This document shows positions 13,210-26,400 of a DNA stretch of 64,000 nucleotides, one piece after another. Origin of the DNA: Notospermus geniculatus. Its lineage: Eukaryota > Nemertea > Pilidiophora > Heteronemertea > Lineidae. Both the position numbers and the translations under genes were made by a program. Under the pieces are notes generated by a model that saw nothing but the letters and a program-made list of their open reading frames with translations, was not told the origin of the DNA and searched no databases. The DNA is taken from positions 83,223 to 147,222 of the forward strand of contig NMRB01001081.1 of the NCBI GenBank assembly GCA_002633025.1, given 5' to 3'. Position 1 is the first letter of the stretch. Each line of letters starts with the position of its first letter.

Positions 13210-14279
13210 TGTGATTTCTACCACTGTGGCCATTTTCTTTTTTTTGGATTCCTTGAATTGAATACGACGAGCTGCAGTCGATTTCCAACCGGACCAAGCC
13301 CATGTATACAAATGACAGAGAATCAAGTGGCTGATCTGAGCAATCATAATTTATGAACATCCTCTTTATCGATAATCATATGAGCCACATTCTAAACATT
13401 ATGGTATTAGAAGATCACATTCTGTGTCTCAGGCGCCATTTTCACTTTATTCTTCAAAAAAATTCCTGCTTTGAGGCGATGTAAACAAACCAAGTGCTAA
13501 AACAATGGCTGAGCAGCCCTGCGGATTAAAAAAACAACACACGGAAGGCATTCACCTCGCGGGAATCATGACGAGCCAATCTGCCATTGCTTCATTCTAT
13601 TGATGACAATTTAGTGTCCTGCATCCTGATTGGCTGGTTCTGTACCATAATGGCGGACTCGGGGCGGCTAGATTAAAGCATTGTGTTCGCCACGCCCCTT
13701 CTTTATGTCACTGTCAGGGGGACATGGGTTGCGAATAAAACTGGTTCGCATGCTTTGACGGTGACAATTGCTAAATAAGCTCAACCTGATTGTGTGTTGG
13801 TATCAGTAATTCCGGTGTAATATCAAGGTAGCACGTGCGGGAGAAGTCAGTTTGGGCCAGAACGCGGAATTCGAAACTTCTGATGTCAGTCCAGACCCCA
13901 TTTGCCGTTCGACTGATAGACATATAAGGATTTTAATTTCGTAAGAATCTCACTGCTGCAGAGAGGAGGAAGGTTTTCCCACCGATTGTACTTGTGATAT
14001 TTAATTATCTCGCGGTAAGCATCACAGGTGAATTGACAGGTGTGCCTGATTAAAAACCAGCAGGAAAAAGAGTCCGGTTGGAAAAATCATCAGTTTTATC
14101 GCCGCCAGTCGCCAGGAAGGACACACCACTTAGACACCGGACAATTTCGTCTTATTCCTCGCAGTATTACGGTTACGAAAAAGCAGTGATAGCTTCCTCG
14201 AATATTGCGTTTGAATAACGAACACCATTTCGAGTCTCGAATTCATTCGGTATTTTTTTCGGTCTGACATCGCTTCAAA
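13210..14279 (+). promoter_or_regulatory. Upstream region and 5' UTR of Evx (unresolved)
   Basis: No coding signal is seen. A CATATAAGG sequence at about 13920 could serve as a TATA-like element, with the following 330 bases as 5' UTR. This is positional inference only. Confidence 0.3.
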
Positions 14280-14439
14280 ATGACGAACACTCATGATATC
14301 GACATCATCGATCCGACCGGAGACTTTGATGTGGCCAAAGCCTCACCTGAAAGGTTAGACATGACGGATGAGGAATTAGAGCCCATGATGGATGGTCGAC
14401 AAGATGATAAGAGAAAGGCCTTGGACAACAAAAATAAAG
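14280..14439 (+). CDS. Evx: Evx exon 1 (53 codons plus one base)
   Basis: The exon begins [20 protein letters not shown] and is acidic, without a recognisable domain. The start is fixed by an in-frame TGA at 14265-14267. The end is a strong donor (AAAG|gtaagaaac) in phase 1, matching the phase of exon 2. Short, poorly conserved N-termini are usual for invertebrate Eve proteins. No other plus-strand start exon with this phase was recognised closer to exon 2, but I cannot exclude one within the large intron. Confidence 0.7.
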
Positions 14440-17400
14440 GTAAGAAACAAAACTTTTAACAAAATATTGCTTTCAGGGCTGATACTAGTATTTGATTATC
14501 TAGAAGTTATCGTCGTCATTTTGGCGTTAGCAAACTATTGTCGTTATCTAAACATTTGAAAAACCCATTTGATTATCTTGAAGTTGTCGTCGTCGTCGTC
14601 GTCATTTTAGCGTTAACAAACTAATGTCATTTATCTAAACATTTGAAAAACCCATTTGATTACCTTGAAGTTGTCATCATCGTTGTTCTGGCATTAGCAA
14701 ACTAATGTCGTTATCTAAACATTTGAAAAAACCATTTGATTATCTCGAAGTTGTCGTCATCGTCATTTTGGCGTTAGCAAACTAATGTCGTTATCTAAAA
14801 AATTTAAAAAGCCATTTGATATCTTGAAGTTAAATTGTCGTTTTGGCGGTAACATACAGCTTATGTATTTATCTGAACGTATGAAAAATGTGTTAAGGAC
14901 AAGTAATCAAAAAGTGTGCTGAGAATTTATTTTTGAGGTTTCATGTGGTCTACTTTAGTCTTAGGCCCGGTTGCACCAGTCATACTTAAGGTCGACTTTG
15001 TGCTCAAGCTATTACCTCAAAGTCGTTCTCAACCTCAAGTTAATGGCAAATCATATTACTTAGTTGAGGTCAACCTCAAACTTAACTTTGAGCACAGCTG
15101 GTGCAACCGGGCCTAATGCCCGCGGTACACCATCAAATTTTTCATCCAATTTTCTGAATATGCTCAATAAAGGCCTACATGCGGGTTTATACATTGAAGC
15201 CCAATAGGCCCGGAACCTGCATTTCCAAAAAATTGGGATGAAAAATTTGATCGTGTACAGCGGGCATTAGTGTCGGGTACATGTAGGGTACATTTTTATT
15301 TATTTTCTGCAGAAAAGACCACTTGCTGGATCCTTTCCCTGTATCTGTCCAAACTTTGTCGAGTTTATCGAGTGCCATGGCTTCCCATACTTGACATGTC
15401 CACTTTACGATGTATTTATTGGGACTACGAGACTTTTCATGACTTTACTGTCTCTACAATCCTAAGCAGACGTAGAAAAGATCGGTCATATAGTTCCAGG
15501 AAGTTTATAGGTGGTAATAATCATTATGGCCAGAGGTATACATAGACAGGTTTAAGTTAACAATAGATGTTGGCCAATTCTCAGAGTCGTGGTGATTATC
15601 TTTAGTACAGTTTGAGAGGGAAATGGCCCACTTCACAAGAATCATGATTAAGACTGATATTAACATTGTCGACAATAATATCCTTGGTGAAATGAGACGA
15701 AAGATACTCTAAACTCCTACTTACCTGTCCCATTCCTGAACTCGGAAAAAATGACAAAATCCAATAGACGTTTGCTAAACTGACCATTGGTTCCACCAAA
15801 AATGGATAAGCGATCGAAAAATGTACAACTAAATTTTCCCCCAAAAGCCCCGTTTTCTAAGTTCTGTAGAGCCATGACAGCGCTTAATATCCATCAAAAC
15901 ACGTCTATTAAAACGGCCCAAAGTAAACGATTTTTTTAATGAACTTGGCTGTTTGGTATTTCTGTTCTTTTTTACTAATTCAATATGAAGCGACTAAAGT
16001 CATAAAGACGAAATAACGAAAATTAATTAGTATTTTTATTGTTTTTAAGTAAATGACGAAAATATAACTAATCTCACCCAAAACGATTACGTCAACGATT
16101 TCCCGTGGAAAAAAATCACGATCAGATTCGGAAATTCTCTTATTACAAACATTGAAATTAAACCATTATGTATGGAAATCGAATACATGGAATAATTACA
16201 ACAACTTGGCCATTTAGCATCAAATAAAAAATATGAAACAGGTCCCAGGTTGATACCCTTCTCTATTTTGGCTCCTACCAACAAAATCAGTCATATGCCC
16301 TAATAAGTTACTATGAGAGACTCCGAATGATATCATTATAAAGAAATGATAAATTCCTTTAGAGAATTACGTCTACTACATGTACATCTATTTATCACTA
16401 ATTAGCAGCTAATGGAGTCAATTCCGTTATTCCTAAAAAATACTACATGTAGGCCTACATTGACTGAAAACAAAAGCTTTGCGAAGAAATTTCAATGATA
16501 TCAAAATCAGATATCTTGAAAATTGAAACGAATCCATTACGTAACAGGAACGCGTGATTACGTCATCGGCCATCTGGATAGTTAGGCAATCAGCGGCATC
16601 CTTTGTCGGCGTCTGGTTGTCATGATTGATGTTCTTCGAGGGCCGCAATCTGCGATGGGGTTGCCAAATTTCTCTCGCCCGGAGGGTCGAATGTCGTTAA
16701 AATATCATTTAGTTTAATTACTGTTTGCTTTTCGGTGAAAAATGGTGGTGAATTTGTCGAGTGTTGCGTTATTTGTGTTGCCTAATAATCGAAATTAGCT
16801 GCGAAGAACGATGACGTCTTATGTTCGCCGGCAGTGAATGATGAAGGAAACGCCGACGCCCACTACATTCCAGCCATAAAATAAGGAATTCGAGTATATT
16901 TCCTGGACTTGAAAAAAAGTCTATTACATGTAATTAAAGAGTGCCTGAATGAGACTGCGAGGAGGGCGTGTCCACTAGATTATTAGGAGAACAATGTTGG
17001 GAATTATACATTAAAATATTTCTCATGTTAAAAATATTTTTCATGTTAAAATATTTTCAAAATATTTTTCATGTTCTTTAATTGTATCTCCTTTATATGT
17101 GACCCCTTGCATTACATAAAACTTAGAGGTCGGAGATTGTTTGGACTGCTCGCAGGATACTGAGGGACGCCTCCTTTAACAACATCTTTTTTTGAAGTTG
17201 GGGATTTGGCCTAGTGGTCAGGGCGCGCTGCCCCTGAGTGCTGGCGATTGATGCCTTATGCGAGGGTCCGTGGGTTCGAATCCGGTCTTTCACCTAAGAA
17301 ACCCGTTACTATTTCATGTTCTTAAAATAGTTTACGTACATCAGGTTATGAGTATTGGAGGTTTCACCACCCTTCCTTGTTTCCTTGCAGAATATTTGCA

Positions 17401-20400
17401 GTACATGCGTGACATGGGCAGGGGTAAGTGTCAAAAAAACGTCCACAATGTCGTCAGCCATAACATAATAACACCCAAATCTATCTTTTTTCACTAGAAC
17501 ACCATTAAAAAATCTAACATAAAAGATGGCAACGCTTGTCTTGGGCCAACTTTTAGTTTTATTTACAAAAAGTTCGATTATTTGAAGTTTATAGATAGTT
17601 TTAGCAAAGCCACATGAATTACATGTATTTGGTTTTTGTCCGGTCCTGGCTATAGCTTCGAATATCTCCCACGTCCGAGTTCCGTTTTGGTGCGTTCAGT
17701 CCCCTCTTGGGTTTGCTTCTCACCAGACCAGCTGCACTTCCATCCAGAATCCCATCTCTTAATAAGAAAAATAACTTTTGTTTGATTGTTCCTCGCGAGA
17801 ACTGAATGCTGCAAAGCCACCACATCTGCTCAGATGGGAAAGGGCGCGCACATGCGCACTCACAACCAGACTGTCATATCATTCCGAGTGTTGTGTAGTC
17901 AGGTGTGAAAATGTATCCGGACGAAAGTGAGTTTGGTTTAAAAAAATTAGTGTTCACTCATTCGGCATGAAATGCAATGTACCTAAAACAATGTGACCTT
18001 GACCTTGACCTTGAGCTGAAGTCTCGGGAGACGCTCGTTGTTTTTTCGCCGCATTGTCGTATTCTATTCAGCTAGACGGAATCGTAATGTCCACATTAAA
18101 AACTCAAAATGTTCTTTTTACGATGTGTTCCTGATCCGATTTTACAGATAAATTCTGAATAATTTTTCTTTTCAATCTGTTTGTGGTTGATTTCATGTTT
18201 TAATACCTCGACTTAAGCCGAGTCTGTGGCGATCGTTCACGTCCAGATGAGAAACTAAGCGGAAAATTGTTTTTCTCCTTGAAGAAACTTAGACAGGATC
18301 AATTTTTCCGTCTATTAAACTAAAATTTTGAACTAAAAACCCGAGTTATAATCAGAACCAATCATCATTCATCTGTCGTGGTTTGCATGATTTCAAATGT
18401 GGCATTGATTTATCCGTCGACAGTCTGGTGTTAGATCTTCGTGGTGAAATGAAGAAATCAGGAATACGCTTGACTTTAACCCGACAGGGCGGCGCTGCCA
18501 GTTGTTGTAGTGAACAGCATTTATAGCAATGCAAAAACAACAGAACAAAGTATGCAATAACGCCACATCATGACGTCCTTGACGCAGTGCAACCCTCAGT
18601 GCACGTCGAAAAAAAGACCGCTCGCAGCACGTGGCGCTGTGAGCGGTGCGGCCGAAGTTTCTTGTTTCTAACGTTATTTCCATTTATTTCTGGCGTGAAA
18701 ACAACCCTTTTCTTTCGGTCGCCTGGCATTAAAATTTACATCATCGTGTAGCAGATGAAAATTTCTGCATTTTTCGGTGCTTTTTTCCTTAAAATAAAGA
18801 GATAGGATGGCGATAATGACAACGTCGTTATCTCATTATTCATGTAGAAAAATGTACAGCTGATTTTTTTTCATGGCGTGCATATAGCGCACCGCTCGCA
18901 GCGCCGACCTGTCGGGATAAACGGCACGCGGGTTTCTCATTGGTAAAAATGTCTGAGCGAGCATATGACACCCAAAACTAAACATTACCCCGTCTCCTAC
19001 GCCCTCGCATCTTTCCAATCGTAAACACGAGAAACCCTCAGCCTTCTCTTCATGATCTCAAATAATTGACGTCCAATTACGACGCGTACTTTCGTTCCGT
19101 CTTCAGTTTCCGAGCCGCATTCTCTAGAGACCCGAAAGTTTTGTAGCCGTAACTAAAGCCGTCGTTTCGCTAACTCTAGCGCCTGGCCACACCTGAGCTC
19201 GGCAGACTCTACTGAAATCATCACATCAATCGTCTAACCATTCTACCTGAGTATTATTAAGATGGCTCCGTTCCCAAATTGGCTGTGATGTGCCATAATG
19301 AGAACGAGGCTGTGTCACGCAGATGATAGCTTAGTCGAAAACGAGGCAATTAAAACGTATCATTTGGGTTCCACAGGGACCCGGATGTTGTCAGGTTTGA
19401 TCACGTTTGCCCATGGTTCGTGTGATGGAGAACACCGCGCTAGGCATCATGGGAACGCTTTAGGCGAGATGTAACATGTATTTTAGTTGTGATAATTGAA
19501 GACAGGTTGAGGAAGACACGGATCTATTAATTCTCAATTCAGATAAAGAAAGGGAAAAGAAATGTCCATTATTCATCGAGTCATGTGACCTGGGCATTTT
19601 GGGCCACCAACTACCCTTCATTCCTCATCCGATTGGCGCGAGGTTTTCAGCCGATATCTCCGCATCGGCTGGGTCAAAATTGACATCCCATACATCAATC
19701 GATTTGTCTTTTTTGTCGCTATAGGCATCCTCGCTGTCATTTTCTGAAAAAAATCGGACATAAAAAAGTTCTTTCACCAATCACAGTTCGTGTTTTCACC
19801 CGAAGTGGCGGCCATTTTGAAATGACGCAATGCATCGCGCACGTGTAAAGTGCACTGAACATCGTGGCAGACGAAGTAGGTTTTGAGAAAGGGATCCGTT
19901 GTGTCGGACGTACGCGAAAAATGAAGATAGCAGAATAATACCGACAAGAAAGATAAGATGATTGATGTATTTTTTGTCCGATTTCACCCAGTTGTTGCGG
20001 AGATATCGTTCATAAACCTCGCGCCATTCGGATGTGGAATGAAAAGTAGGTTGCCAACTACTGCCGCTAGGAGGCGCTATGAAAGGCGGTTTACAGTACC
20101 TCTTTTTTCGACTGATATTTCTTCCAGTTGCACTGTGTCGAGGATGTCATGATGCAATGTTATTAGTGCCTTTCTTTTTTACCGCCTTCGTTTCAACTCA
20201 GCGCCGCCCTGTCGAGATAAAAAGTTTTGTGGGTTCTTTGCTGAGGCGCGGGATTCCGGTTGTAGATGTTGTTATGAAGTAAAGTACTGTGCACCATCTC
20301 CTTGGCTCCCTTTTGTCCTCAATCGTACTCACTTTCCGCCCTCGATCCCTGCTTCATGGCAACCTAATCAAGGTGCATAATTCATGATCAGATCTGTGAC

Positions 20401-23400
20401 CATCATGATCTCATGATATCCCTCCATCCCCCAGCACTCGATCAATAATTCACATCCCAATCACACCCTGCTTTCAACCTAAACAGTTCTAAATTACACA
20501 ATTTTCTCGGCTTGTTCCCCCAAAGCCGCAAGACGTCGTTGAAATCACAGGCATGTCGACTTCATCGTAAAAACGCGTGTTGGGTCAGTTTTTCCTCATT
20601 GGCGCATATCTCACTCCGTTTCGGCTTATCCGTTCCGGATTTTATCAGCACCCGTCATTCTCGGCGTGCTACATTAAAGGAATGGTCGGCTTCTTTGGGT
20701 CTAGTGCACGCACTACCTCAATCTAATCATCATTTTATGATCAAAACAGCTAATTATTTCCTTAATTAGGTTAATTACCAACTATGATTTATTCAAAGGC
20801 TATACCGTATGTTCGTCATAATATAGTCACGCAATGCTTTAATATGGAGGTTCTTCACGTGACGCCACATTTCCATGACGACACGATGCCGCCATATTGG
20901 CTGTCAAATATGACGTCACGACATGAACACAGCGCCAACACACAGATCGTGACGTCAGAATGTCATGACGTGACAGTTTTGAGGTCGTCGCCGGCCATTT
21001 GACGGCATTCTTTGCAGTCACGTGACCGTTGTGACGTCAGTGAATAACCTCTATAACGATCCCTTTGCTTGCTACCCTTCCTCATCACTCCTTACCAAAA
21101 TTGTGAAAGGATATCCGGTCATGAGATGATCTGTTGTAAGTTGAAGAAAACGCTTAATTAAAGAATAAGGTTTTAAAAGATTTAAAGTCAGCACCGACAG
21201 TGTGATATTAACGGACGTCGTTAGAGAATGACGCAAACTGAAAAGGGCCACGAACACAGCGCGGCAGGGATCAAAGTCACCCAACAATTGAATTTGTGGT
21301 CACATTTTAGATTCCAAAAGATTAGCCGAGCCTCTCAGCAGTCAAGGATAGTGATATTGTTATTATGGTATTGTGGGCGAAATCACTGTTGTTGTGATTA
21401 GCTCACTTTAATGAGATTAGCGACAATCGGCGGAAATTACCGAAATTAACCGATTGTGATTCGAAGATTGTTCAGTCAAGACGCCCACGTGTCCTGGAAG
21501 TTGACGATGGTCGGCCCGTTTCAAACGCTTTTATTGACAAATAAACATTTTCGTTTGGTTAGGACCTTAATCGTTTATTTCAAAGAAGCATTAGATAACC
21601 AGTATTGTAAATTTTGGTCAAACTGACCAGCGGCCATGCGAGTTAATTTGGTCGTCTGCTGATGTTTTTACAAGAGCGCCCTCTCGACCTATGACGTCAT
21701 AAAGTCGCATATAAAACATCGCATTCTATTTGGCAGGTTGGTATTTTCTCAGATATCATCAGTAAACAGACATTAGCGCCATTAATCTGGTCAGAATTAT
21801 TCAACAATCAGTTCTCACTTCCACGTTTACTGCCCGGTTACGAGAATATGGGCCATTTTCCCAAAAATCGCAGAGGTAATTGTCTCTGTGTGCTTTGGCG
21901 TGCTAACGTCTGTCACAAAGATAATGCCTCATTTTACCAATCACTTGGGTTGACAAATAAAATTACGATCGTTTTCTAGGCCTTCGCTGTCTGTTACCTT
22001 TGATAACAACGTGTTTATGGCAGTCAGAATTGCCAAACGTTGCTCGTATTATTTGACTAGGCCTTAAAAGGCCGTGTTGAGAAAAAAAACAAATCTGTTC
22101 CAATGATGAAGCCTGAAATTTGACAAATTCCAGCTTGCCATAAAATACCTGGAATAGTATTGGTTGTAGTATTACAACTGACCAGTATTACCACAAGAAA
22201 TGTCGTGGAGTGATCCGAAGATAAATAGGGAGTTTAAGAAATCAAACGATAAACATTAACTTTACGACAACGTTATTTTTCATACTGCGAATTCACCAGA
22301 TTACATATTGCGTTTTCGGTACAAAAAATAACGTTGTCGTAAACATGGTAAAGTTGCCGTTTCTCGTTGAATTTCTTTAACTCCCTAATGTTGCTGTGTA
22401 AAATTTCAAAATGACAATTTAGATGATTTGAAAAATCGTTGAATCAGCGATGCATAACAGAAAAATAGATTGAAAAGCAACTTTTTCCATGTTCAAAGAA
22501 TACAATGACCCAATTCCCAAACATTTAGACGCCACTCGTTTTGAAGAGAAGTGGTGGTACCCCATTGTATTGACTATCATCAGCAGCTGCTCAGCTTAAC
22601 TTAGTGGTGGATTTCTGTGTCATTTTTCTCTCTGAACACTGAATGTCTTGAATGGAGAGCATTTATGTGAAATAATGACAGAAATGTCCTAATGGTTTTT
22701 ATATTTGTTGCTATTGTCCATCCGCCCGTATGGTGTTGGACTTTCTCAGAAAAAGTGTTTTTCGTACATCTGCCGAACCTATGCTCCGTCGATCTCGATG
22801 CCTGTCGTTGCCAAAAGTAACGACTGATGAGCGCCACCTATATCTCACAGACGTCATTAGGATTTGTAGTATCTTGTGGGGTAACTCAATTCATCATGAA
22901 ATGATTTGAGCGTCATTACAGGAATACATGGCGCCAGTTTCCGTCTATATAATCCCTATTTTATCAAAACCCACCACGGTGGATACTAGCAAAATTAACC
23001 ATCCGTGATAACGGGCCTTCGCGTAACAATTCAACGCGTAAAATCAAAATGGTGGTCATTCATTTGCCACATGATCGTCATTTTGTTTTCATTTTCTTTG
23101 TAAACAGCTCAAATTTATCTTCCGATGCATCTGTCAGAATAGAAACGTCTTCATCTTCTCCGCGAAATGTCAGCCTCGTAATCAAATGGCAATAAACGTA
23201 AAGCTAACTGAAATATTTTTACTTTCATGGCTTGGTGGGCATAAATCGGCGGGAGAGTTTGGGAAATTGGACAACTGTGTGGTCGAGAGCGAGGATGAAC
23301 TGGTCATCAACCTCAGGACCCGCCCTTTTTAGATATTTTCATCGCCTTCACTTTTCATGCAATGCAAGCTTCACTAATTGCTGCATTGAAAAGCAAATCA

Positions 23401-26400
23401 TCCGATCTTTCATAAAATATTATCATAGTAATAAGAACATTCCCGCGGTCAATCACATAAATCACCAGTTTAGTCCAATAATAAAGATATGATTAAATTG
23501 TTTTATCACTAAGTGATTTTGACCATTACCTCCGGGACTCCTGTCTCTAAAAACGTTAAATAATGCATCATAACATGATGTTACCATTATTTCACAAATT
23601 CTATAAATGCATAATAAATTCATTATCCGTTATGAATGAATAACTGCTATAAACACAATTGAATATATCAATTTAGTTTCAATGATGCTTGAAATATCAT
23701 CCTATGTTTCTCTCTGTTGTATCATCTGGTGTTTTTCCCTTTCAACAGAGTTTGTCTTCATCCAATCATTTGCTTGTTTTATCTCGTCATTTGATTAAAT
23801 CTCGCGGGATTTCAACATCACTCGGCCATGTAGTCCAACTTTTTAACGCGTGTTTCTCGCTGTCAACATTTAAGTGATTGATGCGCGCGTCTGTTGAGCG
23901 ATTCATTCCGATTGGTTCTTAATTATTAATGCCCGGATGAAGAACAGGCGTAATGCTCGACTAATAAACACCAGATAATCATTCAATTTCAGACACGGGA
24001 TTCGTTTAATATTTGATATAATTGGGTAATAAAGTTTTCATGTAACAATACGAGTAGATTAGTGCCCACGGTCCATTTGGTGGCAGACCAAAATAACTGG
24101 TGGCAGGAAAAAATGGCGGACATGATGTGCTTTTTTTGGATGCCAGACCAGAATGTTGGATGTAATTTTTTTAAAGCATTTCGCTTCTGTGTAAGTTTGG
24201 CACTCTGTAGATACTTTATAACCTCGAAAGTCCATACTTCAGCCCCTGTTACATATCCACTCCGGGGCCCGTACGGCGACTAAAAACAGACAGATTGCCT
24301 CTGAGCCCCGGGGAATGAAAACCGTAGAAATGAAAATGAAAATGAAAATAGTAATGGACCCGTACTGTCTCTAAAATTCACGGCAAAACGCTGAGTGGGG
24401 AAAATCGTACGGGGCCCGGTGGATTTGTGACCTAGTGCAGAATGATTTCGTTATAACTAGTCTATCTTTCCCTTGTTTGGCGTCCGAAGTAGGCTACATG
24501 TACAGGTGACATGTAAAGGACAAGTCGTGTCTGGGTGATACACCATTCGCCGCATTTCCAGCATCCGAGGCAGATTCTTTTGTCTAGTTTTATCATTGCT
24601 GAAAGAGCTGTAACTTTTTTAACAACAAAACAATCTATTATCTTAGAATAAAAAGAGGACATTTACAGTTGCAAGAGACTGTACATCATCATGATAATAA
24701 AACATCTTGCACGAGAGTCATTATGTCTGATAATAGAAGGTTAAGCATTTCCGCATAACCGCATCGTCCAGTCCCCAAAACACCACTAAACAGAACATCA
24801 AATTATGTAAAAAGGGTCATCAAATTATGTAAAAAAGGTCTCATTTGAACCCAATCCTGGTAACCTCATCATTTTATTCATGATTTAGTTCCCCCTAATG
24901 GCCGCTGTGGGAACTAACCCGTTCAGATCGAGGCCCGGGGTAATTACAACTTTAATGTGAAATTTGACCATTACAGTAAATAAACTTGATTGATTTGACC
25001 AAGACAGTCATTAATTAGGTGAAGTAATTAATTGATGTTGAGTGTGTTGTTCGGGGTGACAGGAGGTGTTTTTATGGTTGAATAGTCTCCGCTCGAGCTA
25101 CGGTAACGGGTATGACGGCAGAAGGAAAGTCGATGGATTCTCACGGAAAGACTCAGCCATTGACAACCAGGCGGTGCTGAGATCTCCTACTGAACCAATC
25201 TCAGTCCCAGAGTTCAACATTGCCACATTGAACTCCGGAAATGTCTAGACAGGTGTACTACTTTTGCACAGTGCAAATACATTGTTCTAGGCGGATGAAT
25301 TTCTGGCCGTTGCACAAGCAGTTGCGTAGGGATTCGAAAGAGTTCGTATTTGTTCCTCAATAAAACATTGAATACCCAACGGAATGTTATAATAGTAGTA
25401 TTTTTACAAATATTGGAACAAATTTTAATTTTTGGTACGATTACTTTATCAAAATAATTTGTAAAATCGATACTGAACTCAAACATGGTTGATGGGCCAA
25501 TAGGGTATTTGTTAAATAAATAAGACTACAGACCATGAATGCGCCCTGGGGCCTTGTTTCTGGTTTCGTTTCGCTTCTTATTTTGCAAATACATGTACCC
25601 CTTCGTCGGCACTATTTCTGACGTTTGACGGTGACGTAATAGTAGGAAGGAAAAAATTCGTTTGGGGTGACTATTTTCTCTCATCTGAGTTCGTGTACAT
25701 ACAAGCTTACAACTCATAAATGATTACAAAGAATATACGACCACACTCATCGTTTTTGATGAATATGAGATCAAAAATGTAAACACGTTTATGACCAATC
25801 ATTCTACGTAAGAAGCTATCGGGATGGAATTGGTCAACAGTCTCAACGATCATGGCCTATAGGCCCTTGAAACTTGGTCATGGGACATTAATTCGATTAT
25901 GAGTTGTCCACTTCTTGACCCTCGACCTGAATGTGCATCGTGTCATCTTATCTGAATCATTCCGAACCACTTTCGAAACATTTTACATTACCACAACAAT
26001 AGAACCGATGACTGCGGGACAGCAACATGGCGTCCCATTCCCTAGTCACGTGATCAGACCCCGAGGCAGTCAAATGGTCCAAAGATTGATGAGCTGGCGG
26101 TGTTTTTAACAAGTTCTGCCGCCAACTCGCCATTTTCTCCGCTAATGATCGTCCAGGGAATAATGGGCGGATAATTAAAACGTGTCGTTATCGGTGTATC
26201 ATTGGTCTTTGTTTTAATCACACATAGTTGACGGCAACAATGACGAGATCCGACGTGAAAGAAAGCGGCACTTGATTGGAGGACTAACGTCACGTGATTA
26301 TCTCTGACGGAAGTTACTAGAATTTCAGGATTTTTAACTTTGTGTGAAATTTCTGTTGGGTCTTATGAAAAATGCATCGGGCCGACTTATAAATTTTGGT

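Noticed and set aside
17200-17300. Possible tRNA gene
   Set aside because: Box A and box B are present, but no cloverleaf or acceptor pairing is seen; annotated as SINE-like.
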